From positions 38,965,769-39,029,768 of the forward strand of contig NC_061514.1 of assembly GCF_022539505.1 (NCBI RefSeq): a DNA stretch of 64,000 nt. The letters run 5' to 3'. This DNA comes from Lolium rigidum. Lineage: Eukaryota > Streptophyta > Magnoliopsida > Poales > Poaceae. Positions 20,854 to 33,418 of the stretch are shown here, in pieces. Made by a program: the position numbers and the translations under genes. The notes under the pieces are model-generated. The model saw nothing but the letters and a program-made list of their open reading frames with translations. It had not been told where the DNA came from and searched no databases. Within the stretch, counting starts at the first letter, position 1. Every line of letters begins with the position of its first letter.

Positions 20854-22676
20854 TGAAGGGGCGGCGGACGAGTACATCATGGTACGAATCCTCATTGAGC
20901 TCCTTCATTGATCTGAAAGTATATACATGTCAAATCCAAAAAAAAAATTGAAAATTAAAAAATTGTTGAGGTGGAATTGGGGAAGTTGATCTAGAGCTTG
21001 GTACATGATCCAATGGCTCGCGCTGCCATTTTCAGATTTACAGAACTTGTAGCATTTTCACGTGATACGTTCTGGAACAAAGGTGCCACAACCACCGAAC
21101 CAATCAAAATCTAAACAATTTTGAATGCCAACCTTTTTTAATTCCAAAATATTTCAAAATATGAAGATTTTTTTAAGAAAGCAAACAATTCCAGATCCAA
21201 ACAGAATCAAAGTCTGAAAAATCGAAATTAACAAATCAAATCCAAACAAAATAAAATTAAAATCTGAACAAATTGAGAATTAGAACAAATTGAAAAATCC
21301 GAGCAACCCTAAAAACAGGACATAAAAAACTAGAGGTAATAAACAAAACCTCATAGAGAAACTGAAAAAACCAGCCACACCTTGCGTACTTAGGATAAAC
21401 ATAAACAATGTAACGTGACAACATGACTGGGCATGGCCCATTAGAGCGACGCAAGGGTACGCTGTGCCGAAGATTGTGGCATGTACAAATCATGTAAACA
21501 AAACGGTAGTCGTTTCCACGAGTGCGGTGTATCTATCGCAACGTAGCCCGGAACTCCAAGGGCGCCTACTCTCCGCCTTGCGCGGGACGGATTCGCTCCC
21601 GCCAAGAGCGTTTTTATCATGGGATGCTCCAATTGAGGCCCACTAAAACGTAGTATTCTCCTTTACTTCTGTTTACACAGAACTTTTAAATTTCAGAAAA
21701 TATTTAAATTTAAAATTCTAAACTTAAAAATGTTTTAAACCAAAAATGTTTGAACTTAAAACATATTCAAACCTAAAAAAAGGTTCAAAATTAAAAAATG
21801 TTCTAACTTGAAAAATATTTAAATTAAAAAATCAAAAATAAAATGATCGAATTTGAAAAATGTTCAAATCCAAAAAAATATTCAAAATGAAAAATGTTCT
21901 TAATTTAAAATGTTTAAATTAAATAATATTCAAAAACAAAAATATGTTTGAATTTGAAAAAAAATCAGATCCTAAAATCGTTCAGAAAAACCTAACTAGA
22001 AAAAACCAAAAAGTCGAGGAAAAACGAAAAATTCGAAAGAAAATCAGAGAAACAAAAAAAAAAGTCATCCCGTCGCAGCTAATGGGCGAGCCCACTCGGT
22101 CGCCCGCTGCCCTGCTGCAGGCGGGAGCTATTTCCTGCTGCACAGAGCAGCGAATATGGTTTGCCCAGTGGGCTTGTGCCGTCTGTCCAAGGATGCACAT
22201 AGATCGCAGCGCGGCATCAGCCCATATATCGCCGCGCCTGCGTTTGTGCATTTCCTGGACTTGGCGTTACTCACAACAAGTCAGTGCGAGCACAAAACTG
22301 ATAACAAGAGGCTGTCAGACTAGTTATATTTTTAGGACGAAGTGACACCCGGAGCACGCTGTTGATAGAATTTTCGCACGTACTAGCTGGGGATAAAACT
22401 CTTGAAAGACTACAGCTGTTAATCCAACCCAGCAGAATCAGCAAAAGATCTTTAAAAATATATATAGGTAAGATCCTTTCCTACGCGATTTCTTGCCCCA
22501 AATCATAACATGGAGTTATTTTCATAATATCTCAAATTTAACATCGATGATTGCTAGTTGTCGGACAAACTAGGCATTCGCCGTTTCCATGATTGTCATT
22601 CCCGTCTTGTACAGCATTTGACAAGAAGTTTGTCCAAACAGTCGGACATAAACATTACTGATCAATTGTCGAATCA
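20854..22676. other. AT-rich low-complexity DNA with two short GC-rich islands
   Basis: 21060-21420 and 21660-22080 consist of A/T-rich diverged repeats of AAAATGTTCAAATT type, common inside grass Mutator-like elements. GC-rich islands at 21425-21650 and 22080-22270 flank the AT-rich core. No terminal inverted repeats could be matched and no coding sequence is supported. Confidence 0.45.
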
Positions 22677-22689
22677 TTGAGATGTCTGC

Positions 22690-23340
22690 ACTGTGTACGT
22701 TGTTACCCTGCAATCAAAACCATGGACCCATCAAACTCCACGAGCACGAGCGAAGGAATTTCCAACGTCAAACACAATTTTCCACGCCAAAATCAACACC
22801 GCAAGACAGACAAAAAAGCACATGATCGAGCTAGGGGTGGGCTGACTGAACAATTGTTCAGGCGCAGTAGAGCCTTCCACGCGATCGAGTACGTACGTAC
22901 TACATGGAACAATCTTCTATTCCTTGATTCCCTGCCCCCATATCGTAAACATGGACGCTTTGCCTCATACGTCGACTTCAATAATGTGTCGAGAGACGAT
23001 CTCCAGATGCTGGTCAGAATCGGCATGCGCCGTATCTTCGAACACCATTCACGTCTCCCCCTGCAGTCCACGGCAAACGTCATCAATTCAGACCACTGAT
23101 CGATCGATCAATCATTGTCTCGTTGAGATTTATGTACCGTGATGTGTTGTTATACCCTGCAAGGTGCAAAGTGCCATGACTCCATGACTCCACGAGCGAA
23201 GAAATTTCCAGCGGCGAAGATGAGTTTCCACACCCAAATCAAAACAACACTACCAGGTAGAAGCACACGGGCTACTGGGCTAGGGAAGGATAGACTGACT
23301 GAATAATCGTTCAAGAATCGTTCAGGTAGAAGCACAAGCT
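22690..23340. repeat. Two diverged copies of a ~180-bp segment
   Basis: 22690-22868 and 23143-23333 share ordered blocks: TGTTA.ACCCTGCAA, CTCCACGAGC..CGAA, GAAATTTCCA, TTTCCAC.CC, and GCTGACTGAA.AAT.GTTCA. The spacing is about 460 bp. The open frame 22677-23099 overlaps the first copy and is not supported as a gene. Confidence 0.6.
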
Positions 23341-23809
23341 GCAACCATGCATGCTCCGGTGTCTGATCCTTGCGGCAGCTAGCGTGATCGCGCCACCGGA
23401 ATGATGCCGCATATAAAATTTTATAGAGCCTAAAGTTCCAAAGTGAGATGATGTACTTGCCTTCCCTATATAGTTCTTTTTGCTGATTTTAGAACCCAAC
23501 TAACTTTAATTTAGGCAAGAAAGGGTCTAAAGAGCCCGGGCACTAACAACCGTAAACAGGTACATGTACCAGCTTGCCTGCATTATGATGTAACCCCAGG
23601 CCAATGCTAGCTAGATGTCTAGATAGTTTAGCTCTCCTAATGCGGTACCTACGTAGGAACCCATGTCCTTTAGGATAATGCAAAGTACCTCTGCCAGCGA
23701 CACGTCACACCACTAGCATAACTTATATTTTTCTAAACAGAGTTAACATACTGAGATTGCATCAATCAGAGCTGGTTACCACGTTAGTGTGGCGAAAACG
23801 AACTCGTCA

Positions 23810-24962
23810 AAGAGATTATAATGCCATTTAGGGGCGAGATAGATGACAAAGTTTGGTACATAAAGTACCATCCGTGCTTGGCTAATCGCCTACTTTGTGT
23901 TCGCCAACTTAATTTGGTTCCACTTTAAAGTGCGTTGGTGCCATTTTTGGGTTAGTTAACCAGTAGGATCATGAGATCATGTGGAGTTCTTTTACTTAAT
24001 AAACTGAATCGCTCGCTGGGGTGCAGCAGGTTCAAATATCCTAAATCCTTCCCAAACATTGGTACCAGATGGGGGGAAGTTTGGCTGGAACTGCATTTAG
24101 TGTCTGTTGATTGCTATGTTCTATGGCTCAGAACATCATCTCTATCATCTCTGAAAATTCTGCCGAGAATTTTCTGAACCTGTGTCTAGCTAGTGGCACA
24201 ATGAAACCACCAGCGACACCCTGACAACCTGCAAGAAGGACTCTGTGATCTTGTTGGTAGGCAGCAGTACTCTGCCTCTGTACTCAGGTTGGTTGCAGCT
24301 TGACGAATTAAGTACATTCATTAAGGGAGACCAAATCATCCACAAGGGAAAGCGGACCAATTATCAGTACTTGTCATAGAGATAATAATGCCATTTGGGG
24401 GCGAGATAGATGACAAAGTTTGTTGTGTAAAGTACAATCCCTGCTTAGCTAATCGCCTGCTTTGTGTTCGGCAACTTACTTTGGTGCCAAAAAACTTTAC
24501 TATCTGAAAATACTTTGGCGCCATTTGGTTAGTAGTTAACCAAGTGGATCATGAGGCCATGTGGAGTTCTTTTACTAATTAAACTGAATCGCCAACTGAG
24601 GTTTAGCAAACTCAAGATATCACAAGCCTCGCGTGTTTCATTAACTGAAAGATGGGAGAAATTTTCATTGTAATTGTTCATGGTGCCTGTGGATTGCTAT
24701 GCTCTGTGGTTCAGCACATCATCTCTACGCTCGCTGAAACTTCTGCAGAGAATTTTCTGAACCTGTCTCTAGCTAGGGCAATGAAGTTGCCAATGACAAC
24801 CTCACAGCCTGCCGGAGGAACTGTCTCTGATGTTGTTGGTAGGCAGCAGTACCCTGTATCTGAAGTCTCAACACGGATTGGTTGCAGCTCGACTAATTCA
24901 GGACATTGATTAAGGGAAAACAAACCATCCACAAGGGAAAGCTGACCAATTATCAGTACTGC
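23810..24962. repeat. Tandem duplication, two ~567-bp units
   Basis: Unit A 23810-24375 and unit B 24376-24962 align end to end with an offset of about 567 bp. Shared landmarks are AATGCCATTT.GGGGCGAGAT, CATGTGGAGTTCTTTTACT, GAATTTTCTGAACCTGT and GGGAAAGC.GACCAATTATC. The units differ by many substitutions and small indels, so the duplication is old. No conserved reading frame runs through both, so it is probably non-coding. Confidence 0.85.
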
Positions 24963-27900
24963 TTGCCCACAATAATGGACATGCGATAATATTCAAACTG
25001 CACGGCCATATGGCAATAAATTCTGACGTTGCTGTTCTTCGTAATACCATCAGGACTTGCAGTGCTAGCGAGGGCTAAGTGGCTAACAGCATAAGGGAAG
25101 ACTTATTCTGTTTGTTTCGCGCTCAGAAATTAATGCTGTTCTGGCGCCATCAAGAACAGTTCCACCAAAACCTGATGTAATGCATGTATTTGGTTACTAC
25201 CTGTGTGGCTGTGTGTTTTCATGTCGACATATGGTAACGATTCTGTCTATACTTCTGTAAAAAACCAAAATACGGCGTAGTCAAGACGTTCTATATTCGG
25301 ACCTGAAACTCTAACCTAATACTTGACTATGACCCCCAAGTTGAAAACTTCGCCTTTGGGAGGAACATAAATTATCCTGCATTATCACGACAGGCTTAGA
25401 ATAGCAATGCCGTCAGACATCTACGACACGTAACCACCAGTAAAAAAAAAAAGGAACGAGACAGGTTCAGACAACAACGTATCTTGTTAAATCATCTGTA
25501 TCCAAGTCTTCAAACTTTACTTTTCCCTTGCCAGTATCCTATTCCTTCGGATGATGATAGCAGCACAAGATTCCTCTCTCTTGTGCAACGAACTCATGTG
25601 GCCATGTGATGTGGAGCTCGAATTATGTGTGTGGCCGGCCTGGGGCATGAGAGGTGACTGATGAGGCCGCATGTATGTGTGAGTGCAGGCTGGGGGGTCA
25701 ACCCTACCAAATGCATTATTGCATATGGCTTTGATCTGAATTTGCACATGATTTGTCTTTCTTGTAATGTAATATTTTGGCTGGTAGCTAGGTTTTTCCA
25801 GCACTTTGTTCTGTCCAGGACATGATTGAGCAGGCAATGAAATCCACATCTGATCAAGGAAACTCGATTAAGTGCAATACAGGTATTATGTAGTAGGCGC
25901 AGTACAGTTTGCAAAAGCTGAACCCAACTGGAGTCAACTGTGACACCAGACGTAATGGACCTTTGGGGAAAACAATTCGTGATAATTGAACTTTTCTCTG
26001 GGGCCAGAGGGGTTAATTTAGCTCTCTGATTGCTCCATGAGCCATGTCCCAAGTCAAATCGAATAGGAAAATAATACTGCTGCGCTTGACGAAAACAATC
26101 GCATGATTTCATCTTAATAAAAATATCCAAAAGGCAAGTCCTTTCAGAAACTAGTAATACTACTATTGTTATGCAGAGAGGGCAGAGAGGCCATGCTGCA
26201 AGTAGGATACTAATCGGTTTGAAGGCTTCTTCTTCCCCAGATCACCATAATGCAAATACTATACTCTCCCTGTCCATGTAGCTAGCCATCACTTTTACCT
26301 CCGAATGAAGTGGCCCTTTAGTTATTATTATGTTGAAATGTGACAATGTTTACATAAGAAAATCCAGGAAAATAATCGGCCGATGCCAGTAGGTACAGAA
26401 CTAGCTAGAGACTGGATATGTAACTATGTTTAGATATGAAAATTCAGGAAGATGATGTGCCAACGCCACTAGGTAGTACAAAACTAGAGACTGGAGCAGG
26501 ATTCGCCGTGAGGCTGGGATGACTGTCAATGGCGTGCATCGAGAGCATGGTGACCACCTAATCGACGAGGGACCATGTTACTCTAACATGCCGGCTTGAT
26601 CGATCAATCAGTACGTCCTCACTGGGAAACGGTCCGCCGTCCTACGAGCCATGCCTACCGGCCGGGTACCTTTATTTCCTTAACCGCTGGAGACAGGAAC
26701 CCCATCCATCACCTCGCTCCTTGGATCAAGCAGCTAAACTACACATACATGCCATGCTGCTACCATCTAGGTATCTGTATCCAACCATATAGTCCCTTCA
26801 GTTTAGAACCTTTTCTTCTTCCTTTCAACTTGCTGGTAATGATAGAGAACATTGGTAGTTTTTTCTTTTGTTTTCCATGGGAACCTTGGAACGAGCGGTG
26901 TCTAGGAATCAAAATCATTTTGCAAGATTTGAGGGACAAGAGACGAGATAATCTTGGAGCACCACTTGCATGTGGACCATCCATGCCATGAGGTCCAAGT
27001 GGCCAGCGTGTGTGACATCTGCATCTGTCGGGTGGCTACCGATCGACGGCCAGGGGAGACTGACATGACGCCGCCCCCTCGCCACAGTTGACCCGGCCGC
27101 AAGAATTTTCGGATGCACACTAGCTACACCGCAGCAATCTCAACATCATCCGTACGTATACCTGTCATCGGATCTCCCAATCCCGTGAACTTGCTTGTGA
27201 GCTGCGGCGGTGTTTATTCAACGCAGCAACTAGCGGCTATATAAATTCAAGTTCAAGCCGTACTTCGTTTTCTATGGAGAAGTAAACAACGGTGACATGT
27301 CGGGTCCTGGGTGGAGGATCTCATTTCTCATTTTCCATTGATGTGCTCACGAGTTCCTGGAGAGTTAATTTCAGCGGTGGATGCGAGCGAGACCATGACT
27401 GGTACTCCCTGCAGGTAAACTGAACTCGGTGGTCGTCAGATTAGACTGATGAGCTGTGCCAGCCCCCACACATACATGCCCTAATGGTAAAACATTTTGA
27501 TTTTGCCGTGTGTTTTTCTGGAGGTTTATGCAGGAGTCATCGGTCATCGTCGCCGGTCAGTCACCGGTCGTTAGTCAGGCAGGAAATCAGTTTTCTATAC
27601 CTGTATTATCATCTTCATCTTCAGCTTCAGTCCAGTCAATCTTTTTCTGATCCGGACGCCCCGAAAAAGGAGATTGGACATCCGTGAAACATGCTGCCAG
27701 AAGATGTAAATTAGCCCAGGCACGCCGTGGTAAGGACAACGATCGTCCGCCTAATACGTATCTTTGTTCGGCTTCGGAGTCCCAATGTGATCTGTGTGCT
27801 TGCGACGATCCGTGGTCGATCAAGACATGTCGCCTCCACATATTTTCATCTTTCTTCCCGATTGTGACGCGTGATGAAATGTGGTACAGACTCCGTCCTT

Positions 27901-28994
27901 TTATATTAGGTGCTAGTCGTGATTTATCGGAGAAAATGCTGAGATGATATGTATCTGTAGCCCCCTTCTGAATTTTCTAGTCTATTGAATTGTTGTTGTG
28001 GACATGGCAGAGAGCAAGAAGTGTGTGAGGATCATGTTGTCCATGCATGCAGCCAAAAATGCACCATCAGAGCGGTGTTCTTTTGATAAGCCTACGATTT
28101 AGGACTACTAGCTCAGACATCATAGTCCTGAGCCTCATCTTTATCCTTTTGCCTGTTGGGCATTAGATTAGAGTCCTACTAATCATAATTAGTAAGCATC
28201 ACCTTTCTTTCGTCCGGTCCAATCTGCACGGCGATCCGGCTTTACCATTACCTTAATGGGAATGGAGAAACAAAATGCTGAAAAAATATATACTGCTCCG
28301 TACTTTCTTCGTGTTGACGACTGACTTGCCCTGCGTGACATGATGCACGTGCAAATATATATATGATCATGTGGACTATATGTCGTCGGTTGTAAAAGTT
28401 TCCAAGGTGTGACCGGATCAATCTGTGATCTCCTGAATCTTCATCCTTTAGATTTCACATATATATGCAACTGCATGCATTCACAAATTTACGAACCTAG
28501 TTGGCATAAAAACTGCTGTGACATCAGGAATTTTGTAATGATGGCGCGTCAGCTTGTCATACATAGATGACATCAAAAACAAGCTTTTCATGTTAACTTG
28601 AAGGAGACTAGAGAGTGAAAATAGAAAATAGATTATACACTTGGAGGAAGAGGAATGACCTCTTCACGCACGCATAAGAGGTGTTTCATTTTCTTTTACA
28701 TTGTCGCTTTTTCTAGTTCTATTTAAGTTTGCCAATTGGGAGAGCAAAATTGAGCACGTATGTTAGGGTGAGAGAAGGCGACCCAGAACCCATATAGGGT
28801 CCCCCCCCCCTAATCGGCGACTCTGCAAGTCTGTCCCGCCTCCGGTGGCCGTTGGGGCCTTGTGGACGTGCGGCCGACCCCCGCCCTTCACCTTTGGCAG
28901 GGTTCCCACACTCTTTTTAAAGATTGTTTGAGTGTCTTCTTCAAGGTGGTGAGGTGGTGTGTGACATCTTGAAGTCAGAATAAGGTCCTCCCTA
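24963..28994. other. Gene-free stretch, nothing firmly identifiable
   Basis: About 4 kb of mixed composition. Short open frames (for example 25594-26130 minus, 26596-26991 plus, 27684-27947 plus) show no domain and no codon signature. An isolated GCTATATAAATTC at 27236-27248 is TATA-like but leads to no gene. A run of ten or more C lies at about 28801-28810. Confidence 0.4.
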
Positions 28995-29724
28995 CATTAC
29001 AACAAAAACAACCCCTAGAGGCACTTCTCTAGAGACGCTTTATGATTTGGCTCTATAAAATTGAGAAATTCTCATGTAGAGGCACTTTCCATGATGCAGA
29101 GACGCTTCTTTTAGATACTATCTAAAGTGTCTTAACTATAGAGACACTAGTTGATTTTTTTTTGTAAGTATCAATTACGTTTTTCAAGGCATTCTATGAG
29201 ACACTTAATAAATTTTCGCAAAAAATCACATCGATACATTTCTAAGACAGTTCATAAAGTGACCTTAAATTATAGTTAGAGACACGGTTTGAGACACTTT
29301 ATATTCTATAGAGGCATTTTACATAACTTTAAAGCATTTAATATAGTAGTGATAAGATTGTGTTAATAGTATTAACAAGGTGTTGTGTGAGGCTAAGTGG
29401 TTAGATGAGTAAAAAAAAAATCTGGAGATCTTGACTTCGAGGATTGCTCCTAACGTTTTTATAATTTGCTTTTTTCTATTCTAAAAAATAATGACGTAAC
29501 AAAATATCCTTATTAATGTCTTATAGAATATATGGACAATATGTAGTAACTCTACAAAGTGTCTTACAATATGTAAAGACATTTTAGAAGTGTCCTTTAA
29601 TCCTAGACACACGGCAATTATGCGACACTTAACAAACGAGAAAATCTCTACTCTAATGTAGAGGCAGATATAATGTCTCTAGGACCCCAGAATAATGTAT
29701 CTACGGCCTATTTTTGTTGTAGTG
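28995..29724. mobile_element. CACTA-superfamily MITE, 730 bp, target duplication CTA
   Basis: The left end reads CATTACAACAAAAACAACCC and the right end, reverse-complemented, CACTACAACAAAAATAGGCC. The first terminus differs from CACTA by one base. CTA is duplicated at 28992-28994 and 29725-29727, the 3-bp duplication typical of the superfamily. The interior is AT-rich and full of GAGACACTT / AAGTGTCTC-type motifs in both orientations, as in CACTA subterminal regions. It has no coding capacity. Confidence 0.85.
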
Positions 29725-30004
29725 CTACTCTATCATGTCTCAGCAGTGGCGTTTGGATTTATGTTCTGGACGGATCTCCTAATATCCGGCATGTGTTTGT
29801 ATTCATTTGTGTGGTTTCACGTCTGGCTGTTCCGATCTAAAGTTCTCATCATTGGCGTGGGGTCTTAGCAAGGCGAATTTTCGTCTGCCAACTACACATA
29901 TCCCTATTATGACAATCTTTGGTAGACTCATGTGATGGAGGGCGAGGATGGTGACACGCATTTGGCTCTCTCCAACACCCGTAGTCGTCACTAGGTGGTC
30001 TAAG
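29725..30004. other. Unassigned sequence between MITEs
   Basis: Continues the sequence seen left of 28992, as expected after the MITE insertion. Repeat-like (GGCGTGGGGTCTTAGCAAGG), possibly part of a LINE or other retroelement, but no domain is visible. Confidence 0.35.
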
Positions 30005-30190
30005 AAGGGGCATATCTACATTGGTCTGAGTGGGGGCCTATCCCCTGACCCAATTTCTATATTTTTTTTAGGGAATTCTATATGTTGTGCTTTATAGCCT
30101 AAATTTTTACTAGTTGGATCCCAAAAAACCTACAAACAAGGCCCCCGCTCACTTTGTCCCCATTTAGTTTTTCAGCTAGGTCCGCCCCTG
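30005..30190. mobile_element. hAT-type MITE, 186 bp
   Basis: The right end reads TAGGTCCGCCCCTG (inverse CAGGGGCGGACCTA); the left end reads AAGGGGCATATCTA, a mutated match. Flanking 8-mers GGTCTAAG (29997-30004) and GATCCAAG (30191-30198) agree at six of eight positions, consistent with an aged 8-bp hAT target duplication. No coding sequence. Confidence 0.65.
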
Positions 30191-30345
30191 GATCCAAGTA
30201 CCTAGTTGTAATTTCTATTACTTTTGATGTTCTTAATATAAATATTGATGATAATTAATATATTTGTGGATCTTATTGCAATTATACACCTTAAAGATTG
30301 ACATATTGAAGCGAATGCATGAAAGCCAGGAAGCCGTAGCAACCC

Positions 30346-30825
30346 TGACGTGAGCATAACCCTTCGGGTACTCGACATTGCCATACCCGGTGCAAATTAT
30401 GAAGCTGGACCAGCACAAGGACTCAACAAGCTGGACCTGCACGCGCCTCAACTTGGACTACAAGGAAAGAAGACTCCAATACGAATCCTACTAGGACTCT
30501 TGTAAACCCTAGCTTGGCTGATATATAAAGCCAGGCAGGGCACCCTTGGACACGCATATTCAGAAACATAACTCTTAGAGGCGACACGCCTAGACACCGT
30601 AATCCGCGGATTAGAACTAGACTAGACCTAACAACTCCGCCTATGGCGACCCCCTGTATACATATATTCATATAGTGGATTGCTAGCAGGACGTAGCGAT
30701 CCTCCACCGTGGGGACGTGAACCTGGGTACGTCGTGTACCGCCTCGCTCCCGGAACTTCCGTCGTCGCCTTTCTCTAAAAACCCAAACCCCTCATGGTGG
30801 GCATTGCCGAGGAACCGCCTCGCCA
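30346..30825 (+). repeat. 5' LTR
   Basis: Starts TGACGTGAGCATAACCCTTC and ends CTCGCCA. A TATA-like TGATATATAAAG lies at 30519-30530, which is the likely core promoter of the element. Confidence 0.9.
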
Positions 30826-31750
30826 ATTGGCACCGTCTGTGGGAAAGCGTCGGCTGAATTTTGTCATCCGGGAGGGATACGCCGAGTTCATCATCAAGAT
30901 CGTCAGCGTCGGCTTCATCATCAATGATCACCAGATCCTGTGTGCGTCATCAATAATCACCAGATCCTATGCGGCCGATTCATCTGCTTCTTCCTCAACA
31001 AACCGCGACGGCAGCTTCTCCTTTGCAAGATCGGCTAATCAAGTTAATCAGGACAAGTCAAGGAAAAAAAAGTTTACGCGGACACGCATGCATCACCCAA
31101 CCAAGGATACAACCATCTCATGTCCTAAGGAAAAGGATTAATCAATCATCAGCCTTGCTACAAAGGCCGGACCACAAAGGCGAAAGTACTTATGGCCTCA
31201 TAAGTAGAAGAAAGAAGATCGGCTGGAAAGCTTCAGCGCTGCGTACCAGTCAAATCGACAAAACGACGATCGTGGAGTTGCTTCTTTCTTTGATTTCAGC
31301 TCCGTGTGGATACAAATTTTCAAACGAAGAAGAAAAGACATATGGATCTGATTAAGCCATCGGAGAAAATTAGACGAACAAACCGTGTTATTTCGGGAGT
31401 GCAAATTAAAAGTTCATCAACGACTCGCCTGACACGAACCTGCTGCTTCAAATTCGCCATCCGATGCAAAAAACTATCAGGTGCTATGTTTCTAATTAAT
31501 TATTACTTGCAAAATTTATTTCGCCAAATATTTGGCTCGTATTGTTATTTGGGCGCAGGTTTTTGCGCCGCAATATAACTGCAGATTGAGATAAATCTTC
31601 GACTGCTCGGTCGGTCGCGCCCGCCATCACGTGCTCGGGGGCTTCCTGTCTTGGACCTGACATTGCGGACTCGATATAGTTGGGTGCTCGCCCATAGCGG
31701 ATTGGACTTATCATCAGCGTCCTCTTCATCGACCACGTCAGCCAGGTGCC
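30826..31750 (+). other. Leader of the non-autonomous LTR element
   Basis: Contains the primer-binding region and short unrelated open frames. Direct repeats of TCATCAATGATCACCAGATCCT near 30920-30968 are present. No domain is recognised. Confidence 0.5.
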
Positions 31751-31902
31751 GTATGGACTATCTCTGTCCGTGGAATTATTTCGGCTGCGCCTGCCGCATG
31801 GAATATCTCTGTCCGCGTAATTATTTCGCCTGCGCCTGCCGCATGGACTATCTCTGGCCGCGGAATTATTTCGAATGCGCCCGCCGCATGGACTATCTCG
31901 GG
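31751..31902 (+). repeat. 45-bp tandem array (3.3 copies)
   Basis: Units at 31751, 31796, 31841 and a partial at 31886, each beginning G.ATGGA.TATCTC and ending CGCC.GCC. Because 45 is a multiple of three the surrounding frame stays open through it. Confidence 0.9.
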
Positions 31903-32109
31903 TCAATGGCTTCATCATTTATGATTACTCGATGGACTTATCCTCTTCGGCTCTGGATATATCTTCTCCTGATGCATTCTCGGGTTGGTGGATTTATCAT
32001 CTGGAATATTCAATGGATATCATATTATATAATATTGACCCGATGCGCTCCCGTTGGGAGCGCTGCAATTACTCGGGAGCTCCTGGAAGATCTTCAACTA
32101 TTATGTCTA

Positions 32110-32410
32110 TTCCCATCGGGAGCGCCGGTTCGCTGGGCGCCGGTTCGCTGGAATCCACGCCGGAATACAAGAAGATATGAAGACTATTACTCCCATCGGG
32201 AGCGCCGGTTCGCTGGAATCCACGCCGGAATACAAGAAGATATGAAGACTATTACTCCCATCGGGAGCGCCGGTTCGCTGGGCGCTGGTTCGCTGGAATC
32301 CACGCCGGAATACAAGAATATATGAAGACTATTACTCCCATCGGGAGCGCCGGTTCGCTGGGCGCTGGTTCGCTAGGATCCATGCCGGAATACAAGAAGA
32401 TATGAAGACT
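32110..32410 (+). repeat. 65-80-bp tandem array (4 copies)
   Basis: Units start CCCATCGGGAGCGCCGGTTC near 32113, 32191, 32258 and 32338 and end AAGATATGAAGACTATTACT. Units vary by presence of a GGGCGC.GGTTCGCT insert of 15 bp, so length variation occurs in multiples of three. Confidence 0.9.
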
Positions 32411-32480
32411 CTTTACACCTGAAGTTATCATCTAAAAGCCTCTGAAAATACGAGTGCTGCAATGGATGGTAAACAACGGG

Positions 32481-32690
32481 GGCCTTGCTATTTTCCTTTG
32501 CTATAGATGCCTCAAAGAGTGCCGCAGATAGCAGGGATCATGAAACAACGAGGACCTTGCTCTTTTCCTTTGCTATAGATGCCTCAAAGAGTGCCGCAGA
32601 TAGCAAGGATCATGAAACAGCGGGAACCTTACTCTTTTCCTTTGCTATAGATGCCTCAAAGAGTGACACAGATAGCAAGGATCATGAAAT
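32481..32690 (+). repeat. ~71-bp tandem array (3 copies)
   Basis: Three copies of a unit with TTTTCCTTTGCTATAGATGC, CTCAAAGAGTG and GATAGCA.GGATCATGAAA. Differences between units are few. Confidence 0.9.
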
Positions 32691-33086
32691 ATATATAAAA
32701 CAACCCACGTTCGATATTTTACTTATGGAAATATCAAAGAACAACGGGCTCATCGGCAGAATTAGTGCTTCCGATATGTTCGGGAGCTGCTGTCAGAACA
32801 TACATCGGTTGAAAGCAAAGTTGCACATACAACGGGTTTAGCAAGACCCGCAACACGAGCTGATCACTCAAATAATTTGCTGCCGATAAACTTACAAACA
32901 ATGGCATCAACGATGCTCAAGGTGCATTAAGAATTGCCCTTTGAAATAAACAACAATGTGTCAACGGCGCCTGAAGAAAACTGTAAACATCGGGTTGCTC
33001 GACTTGAGTCTACTCACGGTTGCAAGCATCAGTGCCCAGACTCGGGGGCTACTTCCATCGGGAGCGCTGGACGCGCACCCGATAAA

Positions 33087-33418
33087 ATCATCGGCTCCTC
33101 TGGGCCATCATCCAAATCATCGGCTCCTCTGGGCCATCATCCAAATCATCGGCTCCTCTGGGCCATCACCCGATAAAATCATCGGCTCCTCTGGGTCATC
33201 ATCCAAATCATCGGCTCTTCTGGGCCATCATCCAAATCATCGGCTCCTCTGGGCCATCATCCAAATCATCGGCTCCTCTGGGCCATCACCCGATAAAATC
33301 ATCGGCTCCTCTGGGCCATCATCCAAATCATCGGCTCCTCTGGGCCATCATCCAAATCATCGGCTCCTCTGGGCCATCATCCAAACCATCGGCTCCTCTG
33401 GGATATCATCCAAATCGT
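33087..33418 (+). repeat. 27-28-bp tandem array (about 12 copies)
   Basis: Repeats of ATCATCGGCTCCTCTGGGCC followed by ATCATCCAA or ATCACCCGATAAA. The two spacer versions alternate in a higher-order pattern (a CCCGATAAA unit about every third to fifth copy). Not CRISPR: there are no unique spacers and the host is a plant. Confidence 0.92.

Noticed and set aside
21425..22270. Possible Mutator-type element with AT-rich core
   Set aside because: GC-rich flanks look suggestive, but no matching terminal inverted repeats or 9-bp duplication were found by eye.
22677..23099. 140-codon frame
   Set aside because: Overlaps one copy of a duplicated non-coding segment and has no domain.
25594..26130. 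178-codon minus-strand frame
   Set aside because: No recognisable domain or promoter; composition like surrounding intergenic DNA.
33087..33418. CRISPR-like array
   Set aside because: Units are contiguous without unique spacers and lie inside a plant LTR retrotransposon.
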